Positions 15,621-24,571 are shown, numbered from the stretch's first letter. The stretch: 64,000 nt of DNA from an uncultured Verrucomicrobiota bacterium (GCA_937873455.1 CALMYG010000004.1:38418-102417), one strand, 5' to 3'. Notes: generated from the sequence alone by a model not told the origin. Translations and numbers: made by a program.

Positions 15621-17114
15621 TTACCTGCGCCTAAAAGCATCCGGAAGAATTTCTTCATACGGCTTAACCACATGCTCCCAGGATAATTCCCGCTCGACGT
15701 AGACACGTCCACCCCGGCTGCGCGCATCCCATGCATCCAGGTTGTCGGCTAAACCTGTAATCAGGGTATCGAGTTCCGTCGAAAATTGGTCCCGTTCGAC
15801 AATCGTCATCACGGCCTCGATTCCAGGGAACCCTCGCGCGCCCACCGGGGTGGATACGGTAATTTTTCCATGGGCCAATCCATCCGGAGCTTTCAAGCTG
15901 GAACCGGTTCCCATTTTCATGGGGCACAGCGCGGTCGTGGCCAGGGCCATAACCGCTTCCTTGAGTTCATGCCGCACGCTTCCGGTAAAGATCATATTGG
16001 AAGGAGGAGGCGTATAGAAATCACTGGCTTGGTAGAGATAAAACGGCATACCCATCACCACAAACCAGTCCCGGGGTCGGGCGGGCGCCAAGGTGTCACT
16101 GATCCACCGCACCGCTTCGAGATTGGGCCGGTGCGCCGTACCTAAAAAAAGATGTGTGACGGCCTCGATTCCGGCGGCATGGGCCAGACGACGAGCCTGG
16201 GATGGCGGGGTCAGGCGGGCGGCGGCAAGGTCGACACCGTTGCGGACTACTACGGTCTTGGGCGCCGCATCCGGACACCGCGCGGCCAGTTTCTCAGCGT
16301 CTTCCTCGGTGGTCATGGAAATAACCGAGGCCCGCCGGCATAACGCTCCCTCCAACCCGGCGATGGCTTCGGTGGTCCGTGCGCGATCGGCATCGAAGTC
16401 GACCATCTCAAGGTATTGCATCACGTCGTCGTGGCTGTCGTACAAAACGGGCTGATCATCGATCCACGGCGCCACATGGGGCCAGGCAAACGGACCTACG
16501 CACATCACCGCCCGCGCGCTGGGAATGGTTTCCTCCAGCACATACCGAAGCTCGGGCAACAACTCCGGACGCTGGGCAACGGTTAAAAAATGCCGGTAAT
16601 AACCATAAACCGACTTCACGGCCTCGGTGGCCCGAATAAACGCAGGCGAGCGGGGCACGGACACAATCGATACCCCTGGCCACAGCTCCCGGCGATCCAC
16701 CAGATAGTCATCCTCAATGGAAACCACCGTCACCCGGCCATAAGCTGAAAGAGCGCGGGCGATGCCTCCTACGCGAACCGCGCCTCCTGAACGCATGGCG
16801 CGCACATGAAAGGGGGCGACAATGACCAAATCCGGTTTTTCAACCTCGCGGAAAGCGGCGTGAATGTTTTCTGCAGCCAACAGGGAACGGTTGAAGCTCT
16901 CCTGCCGCCATAGCAGACCATGGGTGAGCTTAAACGCCCATTTTCGCCATCCCTGCCGACCGGTGGCGTACGGGAAAATAGTCCACTCCCTAAGCGCTTC
17001 ATGCGGATCAGCGCCGGGAATGCCGGTCGTCGCCCGCAATAGATGCATGGCCCTGACCAGAGCATCGCCGAATCCGACCCGGTCGACGTCCAGATTGATA
17101 TGCCGATCGATCAT
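15621..17114 (-). CDS. GT4-type glycosyltransferase, paralogue of its neighbour
   Basis: 497 residues using the ATG at 17114, which overlaps the FkbM gene's stop (ATGA). A longer reading to 17261 would bury 50 residues in that gene and is not supported. Features: LVIVAPFHVRAMRSGGAVRV, FLGTAHRPNLEAVRWISDTL, and the donor site SSLKAPDGLAHGKITVSTPVG near the C-terminus. The usual E of the E-x7-E motif reads APDG, a departure worth noting. Layout and several motifs parallel the 14131-15618 product. Probably adds successive sugars on the same glycan. Confidence 0.87.
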   Translation of the reverse strand: MIDRHINLDVDRVGFGDALVRAMHLLRATTGIPGADPHEALREWTIFPYATGRQGWRKWAFKLTHGLLWRQESFNRSLLAAENIHAAFREVEKPDLVIVAPFHVRAMRSGGAVRVGGIARALSAYGRVTVVSIEDDYLVDRRELWPGVSIVSVPRSPAFIRATEAVKSVYGYYRHFLTVAQRPELLPELRYVLEETIPSARAVMCVGPFAWPHVAPWIDDQPVLYDSHDDVMQYLEMVDFDADRARTTEAIAGLEGALCRRASVISMTTEEDAEKLAARCPDAAPKTVVVRNGVDLAAARLTPPSQARRLAHAAGIEAVTHLFLGTAHRPNLEAVRWISDTLAPARPRDWFVVMGMPFYLYQASDFYTPPPSNMIFTGSVRHELKEAVMALATTALCPMKMGTGSSLKAPDGLAHGKITVSTPVGARGFPGIEAVMTIVERDQFSTELDTLITGLADNLDAWDARSRGGRVYVERELSWEHVVKPYEEILPDAFRRR

Positions 17115-18058
17115 GATGTTGCTTGGACGAGACGATCCAATTCGGAGTAAGGAAGGTAATGAACCGGCCCGCATACCTCCCGGGGAACAAAGAGAAAATC
17201 CGTAAACGTGCGTGGCGGGCTGAAATCCCCGGCATTCATGGCAAATAGCCCTTCCCGGCACAACCCAAACAACCGGTACCCCATTGCTTCGGCCTCATCG
17301 AACACCTCGCGGTTTTTTGCCGGGTTTGGCAGCATTTCCACCACCAGCAACGGACGACGCTCCCGCAGGGTGGCGTGAGCCCCGCGCAAAACGCTGATTT
17401 CATGGCCTTCAACATCAATCTTAATGAACAACGGATTGGCGCGAGGGTTGGCGGCGAGGAAACCATCGATAGTTTCCAACGCCACCTCAATTTCTTCAAA
17501 CCGCGCTCCGGGTGAGAGATGCCGGTTATCGGCCAAACTCGCCGTCGGTTCCGCTTCGGCTACGCCTTCATAACGGGGTACGGAAATCCGGGCCCGCCCT
17601 GGAGCATCGCTCATAGCGCAAGCATGAACCCGATCCGAGGGGAAGCCATTCGCCTCATGAAAACGGCGGTTGCCCTCGGCAAGCGACGGAACTGGTTCGA
17701 AGGCATCGACCACAAGCGTGGGAAAGGTCCTCCCGGCGAGCACGGCATATAATCCGATATTGGAACCAACATCCAAAAACGAAGACGAACGGGAAACCGC
17801 CCAACGGATGACCTGCCACGTGTTGTACTCATAGCCGCCCGGTCCGAGCCAGTACAGCAAGGTCGAATACATCACCCCGGTTTTTTCCGGGAAAACCAAC
17901 AACTGGCCGTCAACCTTAAGCCGGCACCCGGTGACTTTAACCGCCCAGGGAATGGTGCGCACCAACCAGGAGGCCAAACGATAAAGCGGGCGCAGCACCC
18001 GCGCCACCACACGACCGACGAGGGGACGAGCAAGCAGGGATTTGATGAGTGTTTTCAT
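17111..18058 (-). CDS. FkbM-family methyltransferase
   Basis: 315 residues. The SAM-binding region is SSFLDVGSNIGLYAVLAGR (about 92-110), then VDAFEPVPSL and the FkbM hallmark FIKIDVEGHEISVLRGA (about 211-227), ending in LLVVEMLPNP. FkbM proteins O-methylate hydroxyl groups of polyketides and of cell-surface sugars. The first 40 residues are basic and amphipathic. It sits 15 bp after wzt and overlaps the GT4 gene downstream by 4 bp, so it should be part of one transcript with the exporter ATPase. Confidence 0.88.
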   Translation of the reverse strand: MKTLIKSLLARPLVGRVVARVLRPLYRLASWLVRTIPWAVKVTGCRLKVDGQLLVFPEKTGVMYSTLLYWLGPGGYEYNTWQVIRWAVSRSSSFLDVGSNIGLYAVLAGRTFPTLVVDAFEPVPSLAEGNRRFHEANGFPSDRVHACAMSDAPGRARISVPRYEGVAEAEPTASLADNRHLSPGARFEEIEVALETIDGFLAANPRANPLFIKIDVEGHEISVLRGAHATLRERRPLLVVEMLPNPAKNREVFDEAEAMGYRLFGLCREGLFAMNAGDFSPPRTFTDFLFVPREVCGPVHYLPYSELDRLVQATS

Positions 18059-18073
18059 GGATAATGTTAGCGC

Positions 18074-19381
18074 TTAGGAAGCGGGTTGCGTGCGAAGGCG
18101 CCACGTTGCCGGGCATCTCACCTGACCGTCAGCGCGCAGAATCACCGCCGGGGTTTTTTCACCTGGCAACACATCGACCTTGGCGCACCCGGCCAGATAA
18201 TCGATATAGGCGCCGTCTCCAGATCGAATGGCCAAATCCACGAGGTAACTGGCAGGCTGTAAGTCACAGCGGGGCACCACAATTTCACAACGGATTTTCC
18301 CTTGATGGAAATGCCAATACGCTTCGGTCAATTCACTATCAATGGACATGATACGCGCGCCCTCGGCGGAGCAGAACCCCAGCCCCATAGCCACGCCTTC
18401 AATTTGCCCGCGGCATTCAATATCCACCTCAAAACGAACCGGATCGCCGTGCCGGATCGGCAAACCTTGATTGACCACGAAATCCGTCATAAAGGCGCGA
18501 TCCCCCATCATGCGGCCCCGGGGCTCTCCGCGGAGGTCATAGACCAGGCCGGTCGCCCCGGAAGTCGTTTTGAGATAACCGATCACCACCGGGCCGGTAT
18601 CGCCATAGTCGGCGATGCACCCGTCGCGCAAATAGAGCGCTTTGTGGGTCAAACTTTTAACCGCACTCATGTTGTGGCTGACGAACAACACGGTCCGTCC
18701 GGCGGCCGCGACATCGCCCATTTTTCCAAGGCACTTGCGCTGGAAGGAGACGTCTCCCACCGCCAGCACTTCGTCAATCACCAGGATTTCCGGGTCAAGA
18801 TGCGCGGCCACCGCGAAAGCCAGGCGCACGTACATCCCGCTGGAGTATCGCTTCACCGGGGTGTCGATGAAGCGGGTAATTTCCGCGAAGTCGACGATGG
18901 CGTCGAATTTGCTCCTGACCTCGGCCCGGGTCATCCCCAGAATGGCCCCATTCAAAAATACATTCTCCCGTCCGGTCAATTCGGGATGAAACCCGGTGCC
19001 CACCTCCAACAGGGATGCGATACGCCCGCGGGCCTTGATGGTTCCGGAAGTCGGACCAGTCACCCGGGAGAGTATCTTCAGCAGGGTCGATTTCCCGGCC
19101 CCGTTGCGCCCGATGATCCCGAGCACGGTACCTTGCTCGACCTCGAAGGAGACATCGCGGAGGGCCCACAAAACGTCACGTTGTGATGTTTGGGAGACCT
19201 GAGACGTGAGACCTGAGACTTGAGACTGATGAGCGGCATGGCTGTCCACCCGGCTGAGGGGATCCTCCTTTCCGCGCAGGTTGTGCCACCAGCGCTGGAC
19301 ATCGTCGCGCAGGGTTCCGGCGGAGATAACGCCAAGCCGGTATTGCTTGGAGAGGTTTTCGACTTTGATGACTGTGGTCAT
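18074..19381 (-). CDS. wzt: Polysaccharide ABC exporter ATP-binding subunit with C-terminal carbohydrate-binding domain
   Basis: 435 residues. Walker A is GRNGAGKST (about 90-98), signature YSSGMYVRLAFA, Walker B EILVIDEVLAVGD and H-loop VSHN. After residue 240 there is an extra beta-rich domain of about 190 residues, as in Wzt proteins that recognise the capped end of an O-polysaccharide before export. Residues about 49-67 (HQSQVSGLTSQVSQTS) are encoded by a dispersed GAGACCTGAGAC repeat, an in-frame insertion just before the QRDVLWALRDVSFEV strand. The partner permease (19928-20785) is separated from it by a four-helix-bundle gene. Confidence 0.93.
   Translation of the reverse strand: MTTVIKVENLSKQYRLGVISAGTLRDDVQRWWHNLRGKEDPLSRVDSHAAHQSQVSGLTSQVSQTSQRDVLWALRDVSFEVEQGTVLGIIGRNGAGKSTLLKILSRVTGPTSGTIKARGRIASLLEVGTGFHPELTGRENVFLNGAILGMTRAEVRSKFDAIVDFAEITRFIDTPVKRYSSGMYVRLAFAVAAHLDPEILVIDEVLAVGDVSFQRKCLGKMGDVAAAGRTVLFVSHNMSAVKSLTHKALYLRDGCIADYGDTGPVVIGYLKTTSGATGLVYDLRGEPRGRMMGDRAFMTDFVVNQGLPIRHGDPVRFEVDIECRGQIEGVAMGLGFCSAEGARIMSIDSELTEAYWHFHQGKIRCEIVVPRCDLQPASYLVDLAIRSGDGAYIDYLAGCAKVDVLPGEKTPAVILRADGQVRCPATWRLRTQPAS
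19180..19237. repeat. GAGACCTGAGACGTGAGAC repeat in frame inside wzt
   Basis: The words GAGACCTGAGACGTGAGACC and TGAGACTTGAGACTGATG lie within the wzt reading frame and are translated as a Ser/Gln-rich linker. Near-identical words occur outside the gene at 19386-19470 and 19882-19928. Confidence 0.8.
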
Positions 19382-19438
19382 GGGGAAAGACTAGAGACTG
19401 GAGACCTGAGACTTGAGACTGATGAGTGGAAGAAAAGA

Positions 19439-19879
19439 CTAGAGACCCGAGACCTGAGACTTGAGACTGAAGAACAAGAAAATGAGCGCGGACGTTTTCG
19501 CGAGTGTGCGGGCGACCAAACCGGCTTCTTTCTCGACCGATTTGATTAACCCGGTCAGGACGCGAGACGCCTCATCGGCTTGCCCAGCCAACTGATCGTG
19601 ATCGCTATCGGGAAGATAACGAAGTCGCTTCGAGAGGTGAATGAAGTAGGCGAGCTCCGAAAGTGATCCACGGGCGATGTAAAGGAAATGCAGGTAATCC
19701 TTTTTGGAACTCCTTGACGCACCCTCGGCAATATTCGCCGGGACCGAATACGCAGATCGCCTCATCTGGCTTGTGAGAGAGTAGATCTCCTCCCGGGGAA
19801 AATCTCTGGTGGCGTCATAAACAGCGACCGTCAAGTCATCCGACTTTTGCCAAGCTAGTATATTGTTAAAGTTTCTCAT
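19439..19879 (-). CDS. Four-helix-bundle protein (S23 / 23S rRNA intervening-sequence family)
   Basis: 146 residues. It shows the family pattern: NILAWQKSDDLTVAVYDATRD at the start, YSLTSQMRRSAYSVPANIAEG (about 34-54) and the ARGSLSELAYFIHLSKRL helix. Members are found in rRNA intervening sequences and as small mobile genes scattered in polysaccharide loci; their molecular role is unclear. The last residues (SLKSQVSGL) are encoded by the flanking GAGACTTGAGAC repeat, which also lies on the other side (19882-19928). The gene is therefore bracketed by repeats between wzt and wzm, consistent with insertion. Confidence 0.88.
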   Translation of the reverse strand: MRNFNNILAWQKSDDLTVAVYDATRDFPREEIYSLTSQMRRSAYSVPANIAEGASRSSKKDYLHFLYIARGSLSELAYFIHLSKRLRYLPDSDHDQLAGQADEASRVLTGLIKSVEKEAGLVARTLAKTSALIFLFFSLKSQVSGL

Positions 19880-19927
19880 CGCATTTCAGGTCTCAAGTCT
19901 CAGGTCTCAGGTCTCAGGTCTCAAGCC

Positions 19928-20785
19928 TCAAACCGTATCCATAAACGTCTTTTCCACCCGGTTAAAAAGTGCCAGGCCGCCGATAAACAGGATGACCGTA
20001 AACGCCGTGCTGTACGCCAGATGCCAGGGGCTGACCGTGCCCGCTCCGAGAAACGCATGGCGGAATGTTTCCACAATCGGCGTCATGGGATTGGCCAGAA
20101 CGATCCATCGGTAGTTTTCCCCGACCAGCGAAAGCGGATACACCACCGGGGTGGCGTACATCGCCAACTGGACGCCGAAACCAACCAATTGTTGCAGATC
20201 CCGGTACCGGGTAGTCAACGAGGAGATCAAAACACCAAATCCCAGTCCCAGGCCGGCCATCAATACCAAGAGAAAGGGCGTTAACAAAACCATGCGGTTG
20301 ATTTGAATGTCGGCGCCACGCCAGGCAAACCAGGCGAGAAAAGCCAGGTAAAACGAAAATTGGATAGCAAACCCGATCAGCCGGGATATCACCACGGAAA
20401 CGGGCACAGCGACCCGGGGAAAATAGACTTTCCCGAAAATGTGGGCGTTGCCGATAAACGTATTGGAGGTGGCGGTCAAGCAGGTGGCGAAGTACGCCCA
20501 CACGACATTTCCGGTCATGTAAAACAGGAAGGGCGGCAACCCGTCGGTGGGTAATTTCGCCACCCGGCCAAAGATGATGGTGAAGGTAATGGTGGTCAAC
20601 AATGGCTGAATGATATGCCACAACGGCCCAAGAATCGTCTGCTTGTACTGGGCAGTGAAATCGCGCCAAACAAACATGCGCACCAGATCACGGTAACGCC
20701 AGAGATCACGCAGGTGGAGTTCAAACCATCGGCGTTTGGGCTCGATAACTAAATCCCAGGACTCGGAAGATGATGGTTGGTTCAT
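19928..20785 (-). CDS. wzm: Polysaccharide ABC exporter permease (ABC-2 type)
   Basis: 285 residues. An N-terminal amphipathic region (FELHLRDLWRYRDLVRMFVWR) is followed by DFTAQYKQTILGPLWHIIQPL, the ABC-2 signature. About six membrane segments follow, with the usual late RYRDLQQLVGFGVQL loop and a PVVY motif. With the Wzt-like ATPase it forms the exporter that moves an undecaprenyl-linked polysaccharide across the inner membrane. The C-terminal ends at the GAGACTTGAGAC repeat. Wzm normally abuts wzt; here the S23-type gene and repeats intervene. Confidence 0.93.
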   Translation of the reverse strand: MNQPSSSESWDLVIEPKRRWFELHLRDLWRYRDLVRMFVWRDFTAQYKQTILGPLWHIIQPLLTTITFTIIFGRVAKLPTDGLPPFLFYMTGNVVWAYFATCLTATSNTFIGNAHIFGKVYFPRVAVPVSVVISRLIGFAIQFSFYLAFLAWFAWRGADIQINRMVLLTPFLLVLMAGLGLGFGVLISSLTTRYRDLQQLVGFGVQLAMYATPVVYPLSLVGENYRWIVLANPMTPIVETFRHAFLGAGTVSPWHLAYSTAFTVILFIGGLALFNRVEKTFMDTV

Positions 20786-20816
20786 GGTTGCTCCACACGT
20801 GGTTGGACGGTAGGCG

Positions 20817-21300
20817 GTAGACTGTAGACCACACTTAATCGCTTACACGTAGTCGCGTACACTTAATCGATTCAGGTCTCTCGTCCTTGCTTGCGGCTCT
20901 GCCGGTTATGAAATCCGGTTAAGGGTAACCGGTTAAGAGTCACATGTACACTTAATCGCTTACTCTTACTCGCGTACACTTAATCGATTCAGATCTCTCG
21001 TCTTTGCTTGCGGCTCCTCTGCCGGTTAAGAAATTCGGTTAAGGGTAACCGGTTAAGAGTAGCGGTTAAGAGTCTCGTTTACACTTAATCGCTTACTCTT
21101 ACTCGTATACACTTACTCGTCTCAGGTCTCTCTTTGCTTGCGGCTCTGCCGGTTAAGAAATTCGGTTAAGGGTAACCGGTTAAGAGTAGCGGTTAAGAGT
21201 CTCGTTTACACTTAATCGCTTACTCTTACTCGCGTACACTTACTCGTCTCAGGTCTCCGGTCTCAAGTCTCAGGTCTCCAGTCTCAAGTCTCCAGCCTCG
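20817..21300. repeat. Tandem block of ACACTTAATCGCTTACTC / GGTTAAGAGTAGCGG repeats
   Basis: Three to four copies of a unit of about 120 bp (CACTTAATCGCTTAC.C.TA.TCGCGTACACTTA, TCGTC.TTGCTTGCGGCTC, TGCCGGTTAAGAAATTCGG, GGTTAAGAGT) cover 20830-21240, and GTCTCAGGTCTCCGGTCTC words cover 21240-21300. No gene occurs between wzm and the O-antigen ligase-like gene. The vocabulary matches 5688-5848 and 13004-13366. Confidence 0.85.
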
Positions 21301-21307
21301 TTCACAA

Positions 21308-22591
21308 TCACCCGTTCTCCCCGGGCTGACTGGCGCTGTAGGCCCCGGTTTTTAAATTGTAGGCAAGCGCCGAGGCGCAACCGGCCAGAATCATGAAAAT
21401 AGGATTCCAGGGGAGTGGCGAGAAAAAGCCGCCGACGAGAAAAACAATTCCCTGCATTTTGAGCGTCCAGCCCAAATCTTCGGCGGCCGACCACCAGCCT
21501 TTGGCAACCCGCTGCGCCCGCCACCCCATTCTGAGGATGATCCCCAGCAAGGTCAGATAAAGCCCCATGCCGATAAAACCCATCTGCCGGCCGGCGAAAA
21601 GAAGCTCGTTATGTACGTCGCCATAGGCGTATGGCATTTTATCCCAATCGAGATAAGCACCAATATCGGCATTGACCCCCACGCCAAATAAGGGAAAATC
21701 CATGATCAGAGCCCAGGTATGCTTATTTTTCATTTTCCGTTCCCAGGCGCTCTGCTCATCCATGGTCATTACACTCTGGTAGGCGTCTTCCTCCACCCCG
21801 CTGAAAAACTTGCGGGCGGATTCCGGAATGGTTTTAAACCTTTCAATATTGCCCGGGGAGAGATAACTGAAAAGGGTAAATACCACCACGCCGATTAACG
21901 CGAGGGTGCCCTTGCGCTTCGCTCCATATTTTGGCAGCAGAAACAACGCCACGGCAAACAAAGCCACCACCCCGGTGCGGCTGCCGGTTTCCAACGTGAT
22001 GTAGGTGCCGGACAAGGCCAGAAAAAGAAACCCCCAACGCAACCAGCGGTTTTGCGCCTTTTGGAAAAAATACAGATAGAGCGGAATCATCACCGTCATC
22101 ATGTAAGCAAAACCGTTAGGGTTTTCGATCAACGATACGGCCGGCCCCATGATACGGTCGCCTTGGTAGGTCGCTCCGGCGGCAACCAAGCGCAGCCCGC
22201 CTTTGATCCACCATAACGTTGCCAACATCAAAGCGGTCAACACCGCCCAGACCCGCTGGACATTGTAGGCCATGGCTTCGACCATGATTATGACAATACA
22301 ACTTTTAAAAATCAGGTCGCTATTGGCATTCCAACTCGAATCAGCCTGCCACGGCCCGGTATACAGCGAAATGATGCTGGCCAGCAAAAGGATCAGGGCC
22401 GTGATGGTTGCCGGTCCCATCCGGATAAACCGCTTGCCCTCCTGGCTGACCGCAAGCAGATGAAACAACAGGGAGAGGATGATCGCGGCATTGGCGATGC
22501 GCAACGGGTGTAAAAAGACAAAACGATTCTGCGGCTGCACGCAGAGAATGCAGATATAAAAAAGCAAAAACCGGAAGGCCCAGAGGGACAT
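21308..22591 (-). CDS. O-antigen ligase/polymerase-like membrane protein (Wzy/WaaL superfamily)
   Basis: 427 residues from the ATG at 22591; the longer reading to 22729 passes through repeat DNA. About ten membrane segments are followed by a large periplasmic loop (about residues 225-330) beginning NIERFKTIPESARKFFSG. The Wzy_C signature HTWALIMDFPLFGVGVNADIG (about 300-320) precedes DVHNELLFAGRQMG, the conserved H in a ligase/polymerase loop. Such proteins join polymerised O-chains to lipid A-core or polymerise repeat units in the periplasm. In an ABC-exporter locus the ligase role is more likely. Confidence 0.87.
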   Translation of the reverse strand: MSLWAFRFLLFYICILCVQPQNRFVFLHPLRIANAAIILSLLFHLLAVSQEGKRFIRMGPATITALILLLASIISLYTGPWQADSSWNANSDLIFKSCIVIIMVEAMAYNVQRVWAVLTALMLATLWWIKGGLRLVAAGATYQGDRIMGPAVSLIENPNGFAYMMTVMIPLYLYFFQKAQNRWLRWGFLFLALSGTYITLETGSRTGVVALFAVALFLLPKYGAKRKGTLALIGVVVFTLFSYLSPGNIERFKTIPESARKFFSGVEEDAYQSVMTMDEQSAWERKMKNKHTWALIMDFPLFGVGVNADIGAYLDWDKMPYAYGDVHNELLFAGRQMGFIGMGLYLTLLGIILRMGWRAQRVAKGWWSAAEDLGWTLKMQGIVFLVGGFFSPLPWNPIFMILAGCASALAYNLKTGAYSASQPGENG

Positions 22592-22599
22592 GGGGTGGA

Positions 22600-22690
22600 G
22601 TGCTTGGTGCGTAGTGCTTGGCGCTTGGCTTGCCCTGCGTAGCGGCTTCGCGAAGCATGGGTGCTTGGCGCCTAGTGGTTGGTGCTTGGC
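22600..22690. repeat. GTGCTTGGCGCTTGG phrase repeat
   Basis: Words such as GAGTGCTTGGTGCGTAGTGC and GGTGCTTGGCGCCTAGTGG recur irregularly. Further blocks are at 22893-22985, 23552-23612 and 23860-24010, so each small gene in 22.6-24.0 kb is bordered by this vocabulary. Confidence 0.75.
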
Positions 22691-22884
22691 GGCTCGATTA
22701 GAGAAGTATCGCCTCGAAGCGGCACCCAACGAAAGGGGGTGGTTATTTGTTCTTCCCGCTCTTTCTGCTCGCGTATTCGATCCAAGCAGGAGAATTGGAG
22801 CGAGAATTCACAAAAATCGAGGTATTGCTCCAAGGTCATGGGCAATGGCACGGGATCGGGCTCGAAAAGGGTTGGAAATTTCAT
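22672..22884 (-). CDS. Small protein of unknown function next to a nucleotidyltransferase gene
   Basis: 70 residues, MKFPTLFEPDPVPLPMTLEQ at the start, then an acidic/aromatic stretch YLDFCEFSLQFS and EQKEREEQITTPFRW. The pattern of charged helix then ITTPFRW looks like a real protein rather than a shadow. No Shine-Dalgarno is evident and the last eight residues run into repeat DNA. I do not recognise the family. It lies downstream of the nucleotidyltransferase gene on the same strand, which would fit an accessory or antitoxin-like partner, but that is conjecture. Confidence 0.5.
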   Translation of the reverse strand: MKFPTLFEPDPVPLPMTLEQYLDFCEFSLQFSCLDRIREQKEREEQITTPFRWVPLRGDTSLIEPPSTNH

Positions 22885-23007
22885 AATGGCTAATGGCTGG
22901 TGCTTGGTGCGACGGAGTCGTGTCCTTAGTGCTTGGTTCTTCGTGATTCGTGCGGCTTTGTCGCGTGCTTGGTGGCGCTTGTCTTCGTTATGATGGAAGC
23001 TTACCCA

Positions 23008-23547
23008 TCATTGTGCAGCCAAGTTTTTGACCACCTGTTGATAGATAAATTCGTCGGCGAATTGAAGCGCCAGGGGTTTAATGTTTTGTTCGGGATCAAG
23101 TTCGTGAATCCGGGCCAAGGTAACGATATCCGGCAAGTCCTTGGCCATGCGACGATCCCAAGACTGTTTGAGCGCAAACAACTTCATGGCAATCAGGTTT
23201 GATACGGAAGGCACCATGACCAAACGGCCTTGGAACTCCACGGATTGCGCGTCATCCAGCAGTTTCATCATGGTGTTATGATCAACCCGGAGAAAATCAA
23301 CTCGCACGGGCTGACCGGGTTGGCTGAAGAAAATTACGTTTTCACGCTCGTCAACATTCACAAAACCATAACCAGTCATGGTTCGTCGAATGTTGGCGGC
23401 ATCGGATGCCACGATCATGAAATCTATGTCGGCGGTAGCTCGCGAATAGCCATAATGGTTTACCGCAAGACCTCCGATCATCACGGCTTTAACCCCCGAT
23501 TGCTCGATGGCGCTAAGTACTGAATGAAATATGGCTTGAAAAGTCAT
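23008..23547 (-). CDS. Nucleotidyltransferase-fold protein (AbiEii/MNT-like)
   Basis: 179 residues. KAVMIGGLAVNHYGYSRATAD then DIDFMIV (about 19-44) is the nucleotidyltransferase-fold signature (GG-x8..-T-x-D-x-D), and VRVDFLRVD gives the third acidic strand. NLIAMKLFALKQSWDRRMAKD (about 131-151) is the conserved helix of the AbiEii/DUF6036 group. Members include toxins that modify tRNA or other acceptors and orphan enzymes. It is flanked by phrase repeats and followed by a 70-residue ORF. Toxin-antitoxin function is possible but not shown. Confidence 0.8.
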   Translation of the reverse strand: MTFQAIFHSVLSAIEQSGVKAVMIGGLAVNHYGYSRATADIDFMIVASDAANIRRTMTGYGFVNVDERENVIFFSQPGQPVRVDFLRVDHNTMMKLLDDAQSVEFQGRLVMVPSVSNLIAMKLFALKQSWDRRMAKDLPDIVTLARIHELDPEQNIKPLALQFADEFIYQQVVKNLAAQ

Positions 23548-23629
23548 TTACGATGAGTGCTTCGTGCGCCGCCAAGGGCGGGTGCTTGGTCCGTAGCGCT
23601 TCGTGCTTTTTATTCGTGGATCGAGGCAA

Positions 23630-23839
23630 TCAGGCACACTTGCTTTTTAGGTATTTGATGAAGCCACCGGTTTTGGCATGCGTTTTGTCGGCGAGGTCGT
23701 AGATTTGCTTGAACTGATCGCTTGTAATTAAATGGCGATCAGCGGCTCGATAGAGTTGGCTTTTTACCTCCGAGCAAGAGCGTTGGGCATAACTCAGAAA
23801 CCGGATGAATTCAGCGTCGGAACCTCGTTCAGCAACACA
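23630..23839 (-). pseudogene. Truncated four-helix-bundle (S23-type) gene remnant
   Basis: Reading the minus strand to the TGA at 23632-23630 gives ERGSDAEFIRFLSYAQRSCS, then EVKSQLYRAADRHLITSDQF and ending KTHAKTGGFIKYLKSKCA. This is unmistakably the C-terminal two-thirds of a four-helix-bundle protein. The usual N-terminal half (AWQ..., NIAEG...) is missing: an in-frame stop precedes it and upstream DNA is the GCTTGG phrase repeat. A remnant, distinct from the intact copy at 19439-19879. Confidence 0.75.
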
Positions 23840-24082
23840 TCATCCGGCTTCGCCAACGCAAGCCAAGCACCCATGCTTCATCCCGCTGAAGCGGAACTAC
23901 ACAGGGCAGGCGAAGCACGAAGAACAAGGCACGAAGCACGCGGCGTTAGCCGCACCAAGCACCAAGCACCCGCCGCAGGCGCGGCGGCACACTTCGTCCC
24001 CGTCGCGTCCCGGCCGGTTTCCGGGGCAACATGCTTCTTCGTATTGTGATGAATCCGCTTCATGCGGACCGAAACGAACCGG

Positions 24083-24568
24083 CTACAACAAATGCCGGAT
24101 CAAGGGATTTCTGATCAAAGCGCTGATTTTTTCCCGCCGTTGCTCGGCTTCATCCAACCGGCCAAGAAAGTTGCGGGCCTCGGGACTTTCATCCCCGGTG
24201 ACCAGGCGCCGGCACAGATCAATTTGTATGCGGGCAGAATCCAATTTTTTCTCGAGGGCAGGCAACAAGCCGTTTTGCAAAAGCCCCCGGAAATCTTGAA
24301 CCGCCTCATAAAAATCGCGCCGATCGGCATCGTGCGTCACTTTTCGTAACGCCCCGAAGGCAACCAATTGCCGACAGGCAATGCTGGCGCTCGCCTTGCT
24401 TACCTGAAGGGCCTCGGCAATTTGGGCCAGGGAAAGCGCTTCGTTTTTCAGATACAACAAGGTGTAGATTTGCCCGACCATTTTACCCACCCCGAAGGTT
24501 TCCGCGGTGCGCCCACCCGCTTCCACCATTTCGTTCATTGCCCGCTTGATTGACGGAGGTCGATTCAT
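24083..24568 (-). CDS. GbsR/MarR-like winged-helix transcriptional regulator
   Basis: 161 residues. Winged-helix part: VGKMVGQIYTLLYLKNEALS then LAQIAEALQVSKASASIACRQ and LVAFGALRKVTHDADRRDFYEA (about 27-90). GbsR-type regulators have this GK.xGxIY..L start. The C-terminal half is helical with EARNFLGRLDEAEQRREKI, likely the dimer interface. It is divergent from the membrane-protein gene at 24.6 kb, and a palindrome lies 3 bp upstream of its start. It probably represses itself and the neighbouring gene. Confidence 0.87.
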   Translation of the reverse strand: MNRPPSIKRAMNEMVEAGGRTAETFGVGKMVGQIYTLLYLKNEALSLAQIAEALQVSKASASIACRQLVAFGALRKVTHDADRRDFYEAVQDFRGLLQNGLLPALEKKLDSARIQIDLCRRLVTGDESPEARNFLGRLDEAEQRREKISALIRNPLIRHLL

Positions 24569-24571
24569 GAT

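Noticed and set aside
17115..17261. Longer N-terminus for the GT4 protein ending at 15621
   Set aside because: It is a shadow of the FkbM gene; the ATG at 17114 overlaps its stop as for other gene pairs here.
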